A DNA stretch of 64,000 nucleotides from an uncultured Maribacter sp. (GTDB lineage Bacteria; Bacteroidota; Bacteroidia; Flavobacteriales; Flavobacteriaceae): NCBI GenBank assembly GCA_947504045.1, contig CANNFY010000002.1, positions 372,001 to 436,000 on the forward strand. Reading direction: 5' to 3'. The position numbers were made by a program, and so were the translations under genes. The notes beneath the pieces are model-generated. The model had not been told where the DNA came from and ran no database searches. It saw nothing but the letters and a program-made list of their open reading frames with translations. Shown here in pieces: positions 32,518 through 42,600 of this stretch. Position 1 is the stretch's first letter. Each line of letters starts with the position of its first letter.

Positions 32518-33162
32518 ATGGCTATAGTAGGAAAAAAATTCCCAAATTTAGAAGTAAATGCAATGAATGAATTGGGAGATACATTTAAATTAAATGTATT
32601 AGAAGAAGCGCAAAAAAATAAGAAAAAAGTATTATTATTCTGGTATCCAAAAGATTTTACTTTTGTTTGTCCTACAGAGCTACATGCATTCCAAGCTGCA
32701 CTAGGAGAGTTTGATAAAAGAAACACACTAGTAATTGGTGCATCATGTGACACTGCTGAAGTACATTTTGCATGGTTAAACACTGCAAAAGACAATGGTG
32801 GTATAGAAGGTGTAACTTACCCATTATTAGCAGATAGCAATAGAAATTTAGCTGCAACATTAGATATTTTAGATGTTACTAACGAGCAGTACAATGAAGA
32901 GACAGGAGTTATTACTGTAGATGGAGACAATGTTACCTACAGAGCTACTTATTTAATAGACGAAGAAGGTACTGTTTTTCATGAAGGAGTAAACCATATG
33001 CCTGTTGGTAGAAACGTAAACGAATTTCTACGTTTAGTTGACGCATACACACATGTACAAGAAAAAGGAGAAGTTTGTCCTGCAAACTGGGAAGAAGGTA
33101 AAGAAGCTATGCAAGCAAACTCTAAAGGTACAGCAGAATATTTAGCATCTCATGTAAACTAA
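32518..33162 (+). CDS. Peroxiredoxin (AhpC/2-Cys type)
   Basis: 214 aa; YPKDFTFVCPTELHAF, EVCPANWEEGKEAM. Confidence 0.92.
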   Translation: MAIVGKKFPNLEVNAMNELGDTFKLNVLEEAQKNKKKVLLFWYPKDFTFVCPTELHAFQAALGEFDKRNTLVIGASCDTAEVHFAWLNTAKDNGGIEGVTYPLLADSNRNLAATLDILDVTNEQYNEETGVITVDGDNVTYRATYLIDEEGTVFHEGVNHMPVGRNVNEFLRLVDAYTHVQEKGEVCPANWEEGKEAMQANSKGTAEYLASHVN

Positions 33163-33173
33163 ATTTTTCAATT

Positions 33174-33488
33174 ATGTTAGTAGAGTTAGAAAATGATAAT
33201 TTAGGAGAAATTATTTCTAAAAACAACACTGTTGTTGTGCAATACTCCGCTACATGGTGTGGTAATTGCAGAATAATGAAACCAAAGTTTAAAAAAGAAG
33301 CTTCTCTTAACGAGAATGTAACTTTTATACTTGCCGATGCAGAAAAGTTTCCTGAATCAAGAAAATTAGCAAATGTGGATAATTTACCAACTTTTGCAAC
33401 ATTTGTGAATGGCGAATTTAAAAACCAAACACAAACTAACAAATATGACGTCTTAAAAGAACTGATACATGAAGTTACCAGTAATTAA
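33174..33488 (+). CDS. Thioredoxin family protein (WCGNC active site)
   Basis: 104 aa; VVVQYSATWCGNCRIMKPKFKKE. Confidence 0.88.
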   Translation: MLVELENDNLGEIISKNNTVVVQYSATWCGNCRIMKPKFKKEASLNENVTFILADAEKFPESRKLANVDNLPTFATFVNGEFKNQTQTNKYDVLKELIHEVTSN

Positions 33489-33726
33489 ACACCTTACTAA
33501 TTTTATTGAGGCTAACGATGAGGATTTTTTAGTGGAAACTATAGAAACTCTAGAAGACCTTACAGAAGTTCCTTCTTTAAAAGATGAAGAACTAGACGTT
33601 ATTGGAGAACTAATCTCTAATATGTACGGTGCTTTAGAAGTAAATAAAGCCATAAAAGAAGGTAAACCAAAAAAAGAAGCTTTAAATGAATTTATGCAAC
33701 GTGTAATGGGTGCAATAGACTCTTAA
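33469..33726 (+). CDS. DUF6952-like small protein
   Basis: 85 aa, overlaps thioredoxin ORF by 20 nt, MKLPVIKHLTNFIEANDEDFLVETIETLEDL. Confidence 0.65.
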   Translation: MKLPVIKHLTNFIEANDEDFLVETIETLEDLTEVPSLKDEELDVIGELISNMYGALEVNKAIKEGKPKKEALNEFMQRVMGAIDS

Positions 33727-33747
33727 AAGAATTCTTATAGTTTATTT

Positions 33748-33775
33748 AAGTCCGTTATATTCATATAGCGGACTT
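33748..33775 (+). terminator. Rho-independent terminator of prx-trx-DUF6952
   Basis: aagtccgttatattcatatagcggactttttta. Confidence 0.8.
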
Positions 33776-33847
33776 TTTTATTTACAAAAAGTTACATTTC
33801 CACTTATTATTTTTTAATTTCACACTTTAAATTTAAAAAACGATAAC

Positions 33848-34354
33848 ATGGCATCGGTAACATTAAAAGGAAACGCATTAACAACTATAGGAAATTTACC
33901 TACTGCAGGTAGTAAAGCTCCAAACTTTTCACTTACTAAAAACGATTTATCTACAGCTCAACTTTCGGATTATTCAGGTAAAAAAATTGTATTAAACATT
34001 TTTCCAAGTATAGATACTGGTACTTGCGCACAATCTGTTCGTCAATTTAACCAAGAAGCTGCAGAGTTAGATAATACAGCAGTATTGTGTATATCTAAAG
34101 ATTTACCTTTTGCTCAAGCAAGGTTTTGTGGTGCGGAAGGAATTGATAATGTAGAAGTTCTTTCCGATTTTAAAGATGGTAATTTCGGAAAAGCATACCA
34201 AGTAGATTTTGCAGACGGTCCATTACAACCATTACACTCTAGATCTGTAGTAGTAATAGATGCAGATGGAACAGTGGTTTATAATGAGCAAGTTACAGAA
34301 ACTGTAGACGAGCCTAACTACAAAGCAGCTTTAGAAGCCTTAATAAATGCCTAA
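33848..34354 (+). CDS. tpx: Thiol peroxidase
   Basis: 168 aa; FPSIDTGTCAQSVRQFN, LPFAQARFCGAEGI. Confidence 0.93.
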   Translation: MASVTLKGNALTTIGNLPTAGSKAPNFSLTKNDLSTAQLSDYSGKKIVLNIFPSIDTGTCAQSVRQFNQEAAELDNTAVLCISKDLPFAQARFCGAEGIDNVEVLSDFKDGNFGKAYQVDFADGPLQPLHSRSVVVIDADGTVVYNEQVTETVDEPNYKAALEALINA

Positions 34355-34715
34355 AGAATCTTTTCTTGTAAACAGAATTAAAAGTGTAGGTTTTGCCCTT
34401 AAAGGCGCCTTTCTTTTAATACGAACAGAAGCTAGTATTAAAATCCAGCTTTTTATTGCAATTGTAATGACTATTGCTGGGTTTTATTTTCAAATTTCTA
34501 ATTTAGAATGGATTTTGCAAATATTTGCAATTGGTATAGTTATGGGTATTGAGGGCCTTAATACTGCCGTAGAAAAACTAGCCGATTTTATTCAACCAGA
34601 ATTTGACAAAAAAATTGGTTTTATAAAAGATGTTGCTGCTGGCGCAGTTATGCTTGTATCTATAGCATCAACAATTATAGGTCTTATAATATATCTACCT
34701 AAAATTCTATACTAA
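34347..34715 (+). CDS. dgkA: Diacylglycerol kinase family
   Basis: 122 aa; MGIEGLNTAVEKLADFIQPE, IKDVAAGAVML. Confidence 0.9.
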   Translation: MPKESFLVNRIKSVGFALKGAFLLIRTEASIKIQLFIAIVMTIAGFYFQISNLEWILQIFAIGIVMGIEGLNTAVEKLADFIQPEFDKKIGFIKDVAAGAVMLVSIASTIIGLIIYLPKILY

Positions 34716-34772
34716 GAAACAAACGCATTCCAGAGGTAAATTCGTAATTTAGTTCTCAGAATAAAAGATTAC

Positions 34773-37169
34773 ATGGCAAAAAAGGCAAAAAAAACAAAGC
34801 CAACACCCACACCTAAGAAAAAGGCTACTTTTAAATTATCCCAACAAAATAAAATATTGTTAGGTAGTATTTTTATACTTTTTAGTATTGCCTTATTCTT
34901 TTCTTTTATTTCTTTTTATTTTACTTGGCAAGATGACCAAAGTATGTTATCCGAATTTGCTAATAGAAATGAAAAAGCCAGTAATTTACTAAACAAATTT
35001 GGAGCAAACATAAGTCATATTTTTATTTACAAGGGTTTTGGTATTGCTGCATTAATTTTTCCATTTTTACTTTCTGTAACCGGTTTACATTTATTTTTAG
35101 GCCTAGATAAAAAAGGACTTTTAAAAAAATGGATTTGGGGTTTTATTTTCATACTCTGGATTTCTATTGCCTTAGGCTTTTTTGCAATTGAACAACCATT
35201 ATTAGGTGGTTTAGTTGGATACGAGATGAACGACTTTTTACAAGATTATGCTGGTAAAATTGGTGTTCTACTACTATTAATTTTTGGTTTAATATTTATT
35301 CTAGTTCGTTTATTTAAATTTTCTCCTGAAAACATAGTCAGCTACATTAAAAATAAAAAACAATCTATAGCATCAGACTTTAAAACCACTACTTCCTCTA
35401 CTAAAAATGAAGTAATTGTTCCGTTAGATAAAGGCGAAAAAAATACTACTATTCCAGATGCATACACCCATAAAGAAGAAATTCCTTCTATAAAAAAAGA
35501 AATAAAACTATCTGACGATTTTGAAGTAACCGTACCCGAAGAAGAAAAAGAGGTTGTAAAACCGAATGTTCCAGAAGTGGCTATGGAAGTAGAAAAAGTG
35601 GTAGAAGAAAATGAAGAGCCAACTAATATTGCTAAAAAATTAGTAGAAGATTTTGGAGAGTTTGACCCTACCCTTGAACTTGGAAATTATAAATTTCCAA
35701 ATTTAGATTTACTAGACAAACATGGTACAACAGGAAGTATAACCATAAACCAAGAAGAATTAGAGGAAAACAAAAATAAAATTGTAGAAACTCTTAAAAA
35801 TTATAAAATTGGTATTGCGCAAATTAAAGCTACTATTGGACCAACTGTTACATTGTATGAAATTGTACCAGAAGCAGGTGTTCGTATTTCTAAAATTAAA
35901 AATTTAGAAGATGATATTGCTTTATCACTTGCAGCATTAGGTATACGTATAATTGCGCCTATTCCTGGTAAAGGAACAATTGGTATTGAGGTACCAAATA
36001 AAAATTCTACCATAGTATCTATGCGTTCTGTTATTGCTTCAAAAAAATTCCAAGAAGCAGAAATGGAACTACCTATTGCTTTTGGAAAAACTATTAGTAA
36101 CGAAACCTTTGTAGTAGACCTAGCTAAAATGCCACACTTATTAATGGCAGGTGCTACAGGACAAGGTAAATCGGTTGGTTTAAATGCTGTACTAACTTCC
36201 TTACTATACAAAAAACACCCTGCAGAAGTAAAATTTGTTCTCGTAGATCCTAAAAAAGTAGAACTAACCTTATTTAATAAAATAGAACGTCATTTCTTAG
36301 CAAAACTTCCGGATAGCGCAGAAGCTATTCTTACCGATAATGCAAAAGTAATTAATACCGTAAATTCTCTTTGTATAGAAATGGATGACAGATACGAACT
36401 GCTTAAAAAAGCAATGGTTCGTAATCTTAAAGAGTATAATCATAAATTTAAATCTAGAAAACTTAACCCAGAAGACGGTCACAAGTTTTTACCATATATT
36501 GTTTTGGTTATTGACGAATTTGCCGATTTAATTATGACTGCTGGTAAAGAGGTAGAAACCCCTATTGCAAGACTAGCACAATTAGCCCGAGCAATTGGTA
36601 TTCACTTAATTATTGCAACACAAAGACCATCTGTAAACGTTATTACAGGTATTATAAAAGCTAACTTCCCTGCAAGAATAGCGTTTAGAGTAACTTCTAA
36701 AATAGATTCTAGAACAATATTAGATGCCTCCGGAGCAGACCAATTAATTGGTCGCGGAGATATGCTTTACACTCAAGGTAATGATGTTACACGTATACAA
36801 TGTGCGTTTGTAGACACCCCAGAAGTGGAAAAAATCACCGAATATATTGGTGCACAAAGAGCCTATCCGGAAGCACACGAATTACCAGAATATAGTGGCG
36901 AAGAATCTTCTGGCACAAGTCTTGATAATAACATATCGGAAAGAGATGCTATGTTCCGAGATGCTGCAGAAGTTATAGTAATTGCGCAGCAAGGTTCTGC
37001 CTCTCTTATACAAAGAAAATTAAAATTAGGATACAATAGAGCTGGTCGTATTATTGATCAATTAGAAGCTGCTGGTATTGTTGGCCCTTTTGAAGGTAGT
37101 AAAGCAAGACAAGTTTATGTGCCAGATATGATTGCTCTAGAAGAAATTTTTAATAATGAAAAAAAATAA
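34773..37169 (+). CDS. ftsK: DNA translocase FtsK/SpoIIIE
   Basis: 798 aa; GATGQGKSVGLNAVLTSLLYKKHP, C-terminal gamma winged helix. Confidence 0.95.
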   Translation: MAKKAKKTKPTPTPKKKATFKLSQQNKILLGSIFILFSIALFFSFISFYFTWQDDQSMLSEFANRNEKASNLLNKFGANISHIFIYKGFGIAALIFPFLLSVTGLHLFLGLDKKGLLKKWIWGFIFILWISIALGFFAIEQPLLGGLVGYEMNDFLQDYAGKIGVLLLLIFGLIFILVRLFKFSPENIVSYIKNKKQSIASDFKTTTSSTKNEVIVPLDKGEKNTTIPDAYTHKEEIPSIKKEIKLSDDFEVTVPEEEKEVVKPNVPEVAMEVEKVVEENEEPTNIAKKLVEDFGEFDPTLELGNYKFPNLDLLDKHGTTGSITINQEELEENKNKIVETLKNYKIGIAQIKATIGPTVTLYEIVPEAGVRISKIKNLEDDIALSLAALGIRIIAPIPGKGTIGIEVPNKNSTIVSMRSVIASKKFQEAEMELPIAFGKTISNETFVVDLAKMPHLLMAGATGQGKSVGLNAVLTSLLYKKHPAEVKFVLVDPKKVELTLFNKIERHFLAKLPDSAEAILTDNAKVINTVNSLCIEMDDRYELLKKAMVRNLKEYNHKFKSRKLNPEDGHKFLPYIVLVIDEFADLIMTAGKEVETPIARLAQLARAIGIHLIIATQRPSVNVITGIIKANFPARIAFRVTSKIDSRTILDASGADQLIGRGDMLYTQGNDVTRIQCAFVDTPEVEKITEYIGAQRAYPEAHELPEYSGEESSGTSLDNNISERDAMFRDAAEVIVIAQQGSASLIQRKLKLGYNRAGRIIDQLEAAGIVGPFEGSKARQVYVPDMIALEEIFNNEKK

Positions 37170-37176
37170 GATTGTA

Positions 37177-37821
37177 ATGAAAAAATTATGTTCCCTATGC
37201 CTATTTATAATTGCAACCAATTTTGCAATTGGACAAAATGCACAAAAAGCAAAAACACTTTTAGATCAAGTTTATACCAATGTAAAAAGTTATAAAAACA
37301 TATATGTAGACTTTAAAATAGCTTTACATAATTCTGAAGCAAATATAAACCAGGAGACAAAAGGCAATGTAACCATACAAGGCGATAAGTATTTATTTAA
37401 TTATCTAGGAGCCAAACAACTTTTTGATGGCTCTAAAGTTTACACCATAGTTCCTGAAAATGAAGAAGTTACTATAGAAAATAAATCTGAAGATGAAAAT
37501 ACCGTTACCCCATCTAAAATGCTAACCTTTTACAAAACAGGACACACCTACGCTTGGGATATTTTACAAAATATACAAGGACGTAAAATACAATTTGTAA
37601 AAGTTACACCAATAGAATCTAACTCTGAGATTAGCTCAATTTTAATTGGCATAGATGTAGAAACAAAAAATATTTATAAAATTATTGAGACCGGAAAAAA
37701 CAGTACCAAAACCACAATTACTGTTAATTCTTTTAAAACAGACCAACCATTGTCAAAAACCTTATTTACTTTTGATGAAAGTAAGTATAAAAAAGACGGA
37801 TACTACATAATAAGAAATTAA
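37177..37821 (+). CDS. LolA-like outer-membrane lipoprotein carrier
   Basis: Signal peptide MKKLCSLCLFIIATNFAIGQ (start moved from 37156); GDKYLFNYLGAKQLFDGSKVYTIVPENEEV. Confidence 0.8.
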   Translation: MKKLCSLCLFIIATNFAIGQNAQKAKTLLDQVYTNVKSYKNIYVDFKIALHNSEANINQETKGNVTIQGDKYLFNYLGAKQLFDGSKVYTIVPENEEVTIENKSEDENTVTPSKMLTFYKTGHTYAWDILQNIQGRKIQFVKVTPIESNSEISSILIGIDVETKNIYKIIETGKNSTKTTITVNSFKTDQPLSKTLFTFDESKYKKDGYYIIRN

Positions 37822-37826
37822 ACCCA

Positions 37827-39329
37827 TTGAGAATACTAGACCGATATATATTATCCAGGTTCGTATCTAATTTTGTCAGCTCGTTTGTAATATTGATGTT
37901 CATCTTCATATTTCAAACGATTTGGTTATTTATAGATGATTTTGCTGGCAAAGGCTTAGACGTTGTTATTATTGGTAAATTCTTACTATACTTAATGCCA
38001 GACTTAACAGAAAAAGTATTACCACTTACGGTTTTACTTTCTTCTATATTAACTTTTGGAACCTTTGCCGAAAATTATGAATTTGCAGCAATGAAAGCCT
38101 CTGGCATATCATTAGAAAGAGCCATGCTTAGTTTAATTATTTTTGTAAGCTTTTTAGGTGTGGTAACTTTCTTTTTTGCAAATAGTGTAATACCAGCCTC
38201 TCAACGTAAAATTTACAATCTTAGAAAAAATATTGCCCAAGTAAAACCCGCAGCTATTATAGCAGAAGGTGTTTTTAGCGATTTTGAGGGGATGAGTATT
38301 AAGGTAGATGAAAAATCTGGTGAGAATGATAAGTTTTTAAAAAATGTAATCATCCATAAAAAAACCAAAACCAATATAAATAGCACTGTTATAAAGGCTA
38401 AAAAAGGAGAGCTAATTAGTAGTGAAGAATCTGAAATTATTCAACTATTACTTTCTGACGGACACTATTACGAAGATGTACAAGCCAAGAGAAACGAAAA
38501 AAAATTAAAACAACCTTTTGCTAAAGCTAATTTTGACACCTACACCATAAACATGGAAGTGCCAGAATTAAACCACGATGATTTAGAAGCGGACAGAGAT
38601 GTTAGCACCGATAAAATGAAAAACGTTTCTAGGTTAAATAAAGATATCGATTCTATAAAAAAAGATAATGCTCGAATAGTCAAATCTTTTTCCAAAAACA
38701 TATCTAACAGAATGGGTTTTTTTAAAAAAATAAGACCTATAAAATTTAGAAATGATTCTATTCCCCTTAAAAAAGAATTAAACGACACTATTTTAACCAA
38801 GCCCGTAACAGTTGATATACATGCAAAAGACTTTAATGTATTAGACTTGTTTGAAGAAAATAAAAAAATTCAGATTATAACTTCTGCTAATAATAATAGC
38901 ACCAATATTTTAAATACAATAAAAGGAAAAAAAATAGAGTTAGAAAAACGATATAAAATACATAACCTACATATTTTATCTCTACACAAAAAATTTGCAT
39001 TAGCATTTTCTTGCATTATACTTTTCTTTGTTGGAGCTCCTTTAGGCGCTATAATACGTAAAGGAGGTTTAGGTTTACCAATGGTAATAGCAATTGTACT
39101 ATTTCTAGTATATTACTTTATTGGTGTATTTGCAGGCAATTACTCTAAAGAAGGAAATATACACCCTATTTTAGGAGCTTGGCTCTCCACTTTAATTATG
39201 CTGCCATTAAGTATTTTCTTAACAAGAAGAGCTACAGCAGATAAAGGCATGCTAAATATAGGAGGAATTATAGTAGATTTCTTCAAGAAAATATTTAAGA
39301 AAAAAGATAAAAATTTAGTTTCAGAATAA
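37827..39329 (+). CDS. LptF/LptG family permease
   Basis: 500 aa; LDRYILSRFVSNFVSSFVILMFIFIFQTIWLFIDD, PLGAIIRKGGLG. Confidence 0.9.
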   Translation: MRILDRYILSRFVSNFVSSFVILMFIFIFQTIWLFIDDFAGKGLDVVIIGKFLLYLMPDLTEKVLPLTVLLSSILTFGTFAENYEFAAMKASGISLERAMLSLIIFVSFLGVVTFFFANSVIPASQRKIYNLRKNIAQVKPAAIIAEGVFSDFEGMSIKVDEKSGENDKFLKNVIIHKKTKTNINSTVIKAKKGELISSEESEIIQLLLSDGHYYEDVQAKRNEKKLKQPFAKANFDTYTINMEVPELNHDDLEADRDVSTDKMKNVSRLNKDIDSIKKDNARIVKSFSKNISNRMGFFKKIRPIKFRNDSIPLKKELNDTILTKPVTVDIHAKDFNVLDLFEENKKIQIITSANNNSTNILNTIKGKKIELEKRYKIHNLHILSLHKKFALAFSCIILFFVGAPLGAIIRKGGLGLPMVIAIVLFLVYYFIGVFAGNYSKEGNIHPILGAWLSTLIMLPLSIFLTRRATADKGMLNIGGIIVDFFKKIFKKKDKNLVSE

Positions 39330-39331
39330 TA

Positions 39332-40468
39332 ATGGTAAAAGAAAAAGAGATACAACTAAATTCTATAGAAGAAGCTATTGAAGATATTAGAAAAGGAAAG
39401 GTTATTATTGTTGTAGATGATGAAAATCGTGAAAATGAAGGCGATTTTTTAGCAGCAGCCGAATTAGCTACCCCAGAAACCGTAAACTTTATGGCTTTAC
39501 ACGGTAGAGGACTAATTTGCGCACCATTAACTGAAGGACGTTGTACAGAACTTGGTTTACATATGATGGTAAACAACAATACAGACCCTATGGAAACTGC
39601 TTTTACCGTTTCTGTAGACTTACGTGGCAATGGCGTTACTACAGGAATTTCCGCTAGTGATCGTTCTAAAACAGTTATTGCACTAACTAAAAAAGACACA
39701 AAACCGCATGATTTAGCAAGACCAGGACATATATTCCCTCTTGTAGCTAAAGAAGGTGGCGTTTTGCGTAGAACAGGACATACAGAGGCCGCAATAGACT
39801 TTGCAAGACTGGCTGGTTTAAAACCGGCCGGTATTATTGTAGAAATAATGAACGAAGATGGCTCTATGGCCAGACTTCCAGAATTACTAGATGTTGCCAA
39901 AAAATTTGACCTTAAAATTGTAACTATTGAAGACTTAGTTGCATACAGAATGGAGCACGATAGTTTAATTAAAAAAGTAAACGATTTTAATATAACTACT
40001 CGTTTTGGCGATTTTAGATTACGTGCTTTTAAACAAACTACCAATAACCATATACATATTGCATTAACCAAAGGAAGTTGGACTAAAAACGAAAAAGTAT
40101 TAACTAGAATACATTCTAACCTTGTTAATAACGATATTTTAGGAACCCTAACAAATAACCCTAATAAAAAATTAGAGGTTATGTTTAATGCTATTAATAA
40201 AGAGGAAAAAGGAGCGGTTATTTTTATAAACCAAGACGTAGAATCTATGAACCTACTATCTAGATTAGTAGATTTACAAGAACTACAAAAACAAGGAATA
40301 TACGAAGCCCCTCATATTGAAATGGACTCTAGAGATTTTGGTATTGGCGCACAAATTTTACACAATTTAGATATTTCTAAATTACGATTACTTACTAATA
40401 GTGGAGCCACTAAAAGAGTTGGTATTATTGGTTACGGTTTAGAAATTGTAGAATACGTAAAGTACTAA
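39332..40468 (+). CDS. ribB: 3,4-dihydroxy-2-butanone-4-phosphate synthase with degenerate GTP cyclohydrolase II domain (RibB-X type)
   Basis: 378 aa; DDENRENEGDF, PGHIFPL, RTGHTEAA intact; RibA half lacks the Cys ligands and RQEGRG motif. Confidence 0.9.
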   Translation: MVKEKEIQLNSIEEAIEDIRKGKVIIVVDDENRENEGDFLAAAELATPETVNFMALHGRGLICAPLTEGRCTELGLHMMVNNNTDPMETAFTVSVDLRGNGVTTGISASDRSKTVIALTKKDTKPHDLARPGHIFPLVAKEGGVLRRTGHTEAAIDFARLAGLKPAGIIVEIMNEDGSMARLPELLDVAKKFDLKIVTIEDLVAYRMEHDSLIKKVNDFNITTRFGDFRLRAFKQTTNNHIHIALTKGSWTKNEKVLTRIHSNLVNNDILGTLTNNPNKKLEVMFNAINKEEKGAVIFINQDVESMNLLSRLVDLQELQKQGIYEAPHIEMDSRDFGIGAQILHNLDISKLRLLTNSGATKRVGIIGYGLEIVEYVKY

Positions 40469-41661
40469 TTAAGTAAACCTTTTATGGTTTCTACCATTTT
40501 TTGTGCTCTTTCTTCCACTTCTTCCGTAGTCCAAGAAAGCTTTATAAGACAAGATATGTTTCTGCCCACCCATTTATCCGATAAAGAGAAATCTGATTTT
40601 GTGTAATCTGGTAGTTGCTCTTGCACTTCTTTTGGTAATTTACCTAAAGAAGTTTTGTTTGTTAAGTGATCCCATTTTTTATAATAATGCCAATTATTAG
40701 CAAACCAATAAAAACAAGCATCTACACCTTCTGCTCCTAAAGCTTTATGTGCTTTTTCTGCTAATTCTTGTGTTGGCATAAAAAAACTTAAAAAAGAATA
40801 GTTTTCTATTCCACCAACTGGCACTTCTCTAAACGTTATTTCTGAAATGGTAGACAAGGCTTCTCTTACTATAGTATAATATTGTTGTTGCCTTTGTAAA
40901 AACTCATCTAAACGCTCTAATTGCGCTATTCCTACAGCAGCATGTAATTCTGAAATTCTATAATTATATCCTAAAAAAGGGTGCTCTTCTGCTCCTCTAT
41001 CGGAACCAATATGATCATGTCCGTGGTCCGAATAGTGATCCGCATTAACATAATAGTTTTTGTTATTTGTTACAACAGCCCCGCCTTCACCACTGGTAAT
41101 TGTTTTTACAAAATCAAAAGAAAAGCAACCTAAGTCTCCATAAGTTCCTAATGGTTTTCCTTCATAAGACCCACCAATTGCCTGGCAAGCATCCTCTACT
41201 AACAACAAATTATGAGAATCACAAATAGTTTTCAGAGCTTTTAAATCTGCCATAGAACCGCACATATGCACCGGCATAACAGCTTTAGTTTTACTTGTAA
41301 TTGCCTTTTTTACCGCATCTGGATTAAGTGTTAATGTAGCGTCTACATCTACCAAAATAGGAACTGCACCTAACGCCAAAATAGACTCAAAACTAGCTAC
41401 AAAAGTAAATGTTGGCATTAGTACTTCATCTCCTGCACCTACTCCAGCACTTGCCAAAGCAACAGTAAGCGCTGCAGTACCACTACTTACAAGATGTGTA
41501 TACTTACATTGCATTCTTTTAGACAAGGCATTCTCAAATTCTTTTGCTTTCCATTGCCCATTACGCATACCATCAAAACCATAGCGCATTAAAACGCCTG
41601 TTTCTAAAACATCATTTACTTGTTTTTTCTCTTTTTCTCCAAATAATTCAAATCCTGGCAT
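40465..41661 (-). CDS. DegT/DnrJ/EryC1/StrS aminotransferase (KdnA-like?)
   Basis: 398 aa; VSSGTAALTVAL, VEDACQAIGGSYEGKPLGTYGDLGCFSFDFVKTITSGEGGAV. Confidence 0.87.
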   Translation of the reverse strand: MPGFELFGEKEKKQVNDVLETGVLMRYGFDGMRNGQWKAKEFENALSKRMQCKYTHLVSSGTAALTVALASAGVGAGDEVLMPTFTFVASFESILALGAVPILVDVDATLTLNPDAVKKAITSKTKAVMPVHMCGSMADLKALKTICDSHNLLLVEDACQAIGGSYEGKPLGTYGDLGCFSFDFVKTITSGEGGAVVTNNKNYYVNADHYSDHGHDHIGSDRGAEEHPFLGYNYRISELHAAVGIAQLERLDEFLQRQQQYYTIVREALSTISEITFREVPVGGIENYSFLSFFMPTQELAEKAHKALGAEGVDACFYWFANNWHYYKKWDHLTNKTSLGKLPKEVQEQLPDYTKSDFSLSDKWVGRNISCLIKLSWTTEEVEERAQKMVETIKGLLN

Positions 41662-41771
41662 ACTGTTATGTTCGTTACTTGTTGGCTTTTGGCGTTTGTT
41701 GATTATAAAAATTATAAAATCCTACTTAACAATCTTCTCTCTATATACTATAGTTACTTAGAACTCCTAAC

Positions 41772-42407
41772 CTATCTAATAGAAATCACAGATTCCGATA
41801 CTTCTTTTCGAACTTTATTAAAATCTGCAAAAATATCATCTTTTGCTCTAATTCCTATTGGTAAAATTAATACAGGTTCTAAATTTAATTTATCCAAATC
41901 TAAAACTTCTTTATAACCTTTTGGTACAAAACCCTCCATAGGGCATGAGTCTATCTTTTCTAATGCACAAACTGTCATTAAATTTCCTAAGGCAATATAG
42001 GCTTGGTGCTTAGACCATATAAAAATTTCTTCTTCTGTTTTATTTTCAAAAGAACTCAACATCATTTTTCTATAAGGCTCTAAAATTTCATCCGCAGTTT
42101 TTCGTATTGCCTTAACAGAAGTAAAATAGGAATTTATAGTATCTTTTATTACCGTTTTTTCTACACATAAAATTAGTACATGAGACGCTTGTAAAACCTG
42201 CGGTTGATTAAAAGAATGCGAAACTAATTTTTCTTGAATTTCTTTATTTTCTAAAATCAGCATTTTAATAGGTTGCAAACCGTATGATGTAGCTGTAAGA
42301 TTAAATGCCTGTTTTAATTTCTCTATATTTATATTACTTACACGTTTAGATGTATCAAACTTTTTTACCGCATAGCGCCATTTTAAACTTTCTATTACTT
42401 TACTCAC
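41772..42407 (-). CDS. NAD(P)H-dependent oxidoreductase, nitroreductase family
   Basis: 211 aa; SLKWRYAVKKFD, TATSYGLQPIKMLILENKEI, MEGFVPKGY. Confidence 0.87.
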   Translation of the reverse strand: MSKVIESLKWRYAVKKFDTSKRVSNINIEKLKQAFNLTATSYGLQPIKMLILENKEIQEKLVSHSFNQPQVLQASHVLILCVEKTVIKDTINSYFTSVKAIRKTADEILEPYRKMMLSSFENKTEEEIFIWSKHQAYIALGNLMTVCALEKIDSCPMEGFVPKGYKEVLDLDKLNLEPVLILPIGIRAKDDIFADFNKVRKEVSESVISIR

Positions 42408-42550
42408 TTCCTACATTTTTATTAAATAAGATACTAGCTTAATACTTCTTATACACGTACAAAAAATATTATATTCTAAACATGTACTAAAACAATTTTA
42501 GATTGCTAAAAATAAGCCTATTTTCTAATTTTATCTTAATTTTTGAAACA

Positions 42551-42579
42551 AAAAAACCGCAATTTCATAAAATTGCGGT
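42551..42579 (-). terminator. Rho-independent terminator of kbl
   Basis: Minus strand ACCGCAATTT-TATG-AAATTGCGGTTTTTTT. Confidence 0.85.
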
Positions 42580-42600
42580 ACTAAATACTAGAATGTAGAA

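Noticed and set aside
39295-40071. 258-aa minus-strand ORF antisense to ribB
   Set aside because: Fully overlaps the conserved ribB coding sequence; Ser-rich low-plausibility translation; shadow ORF.
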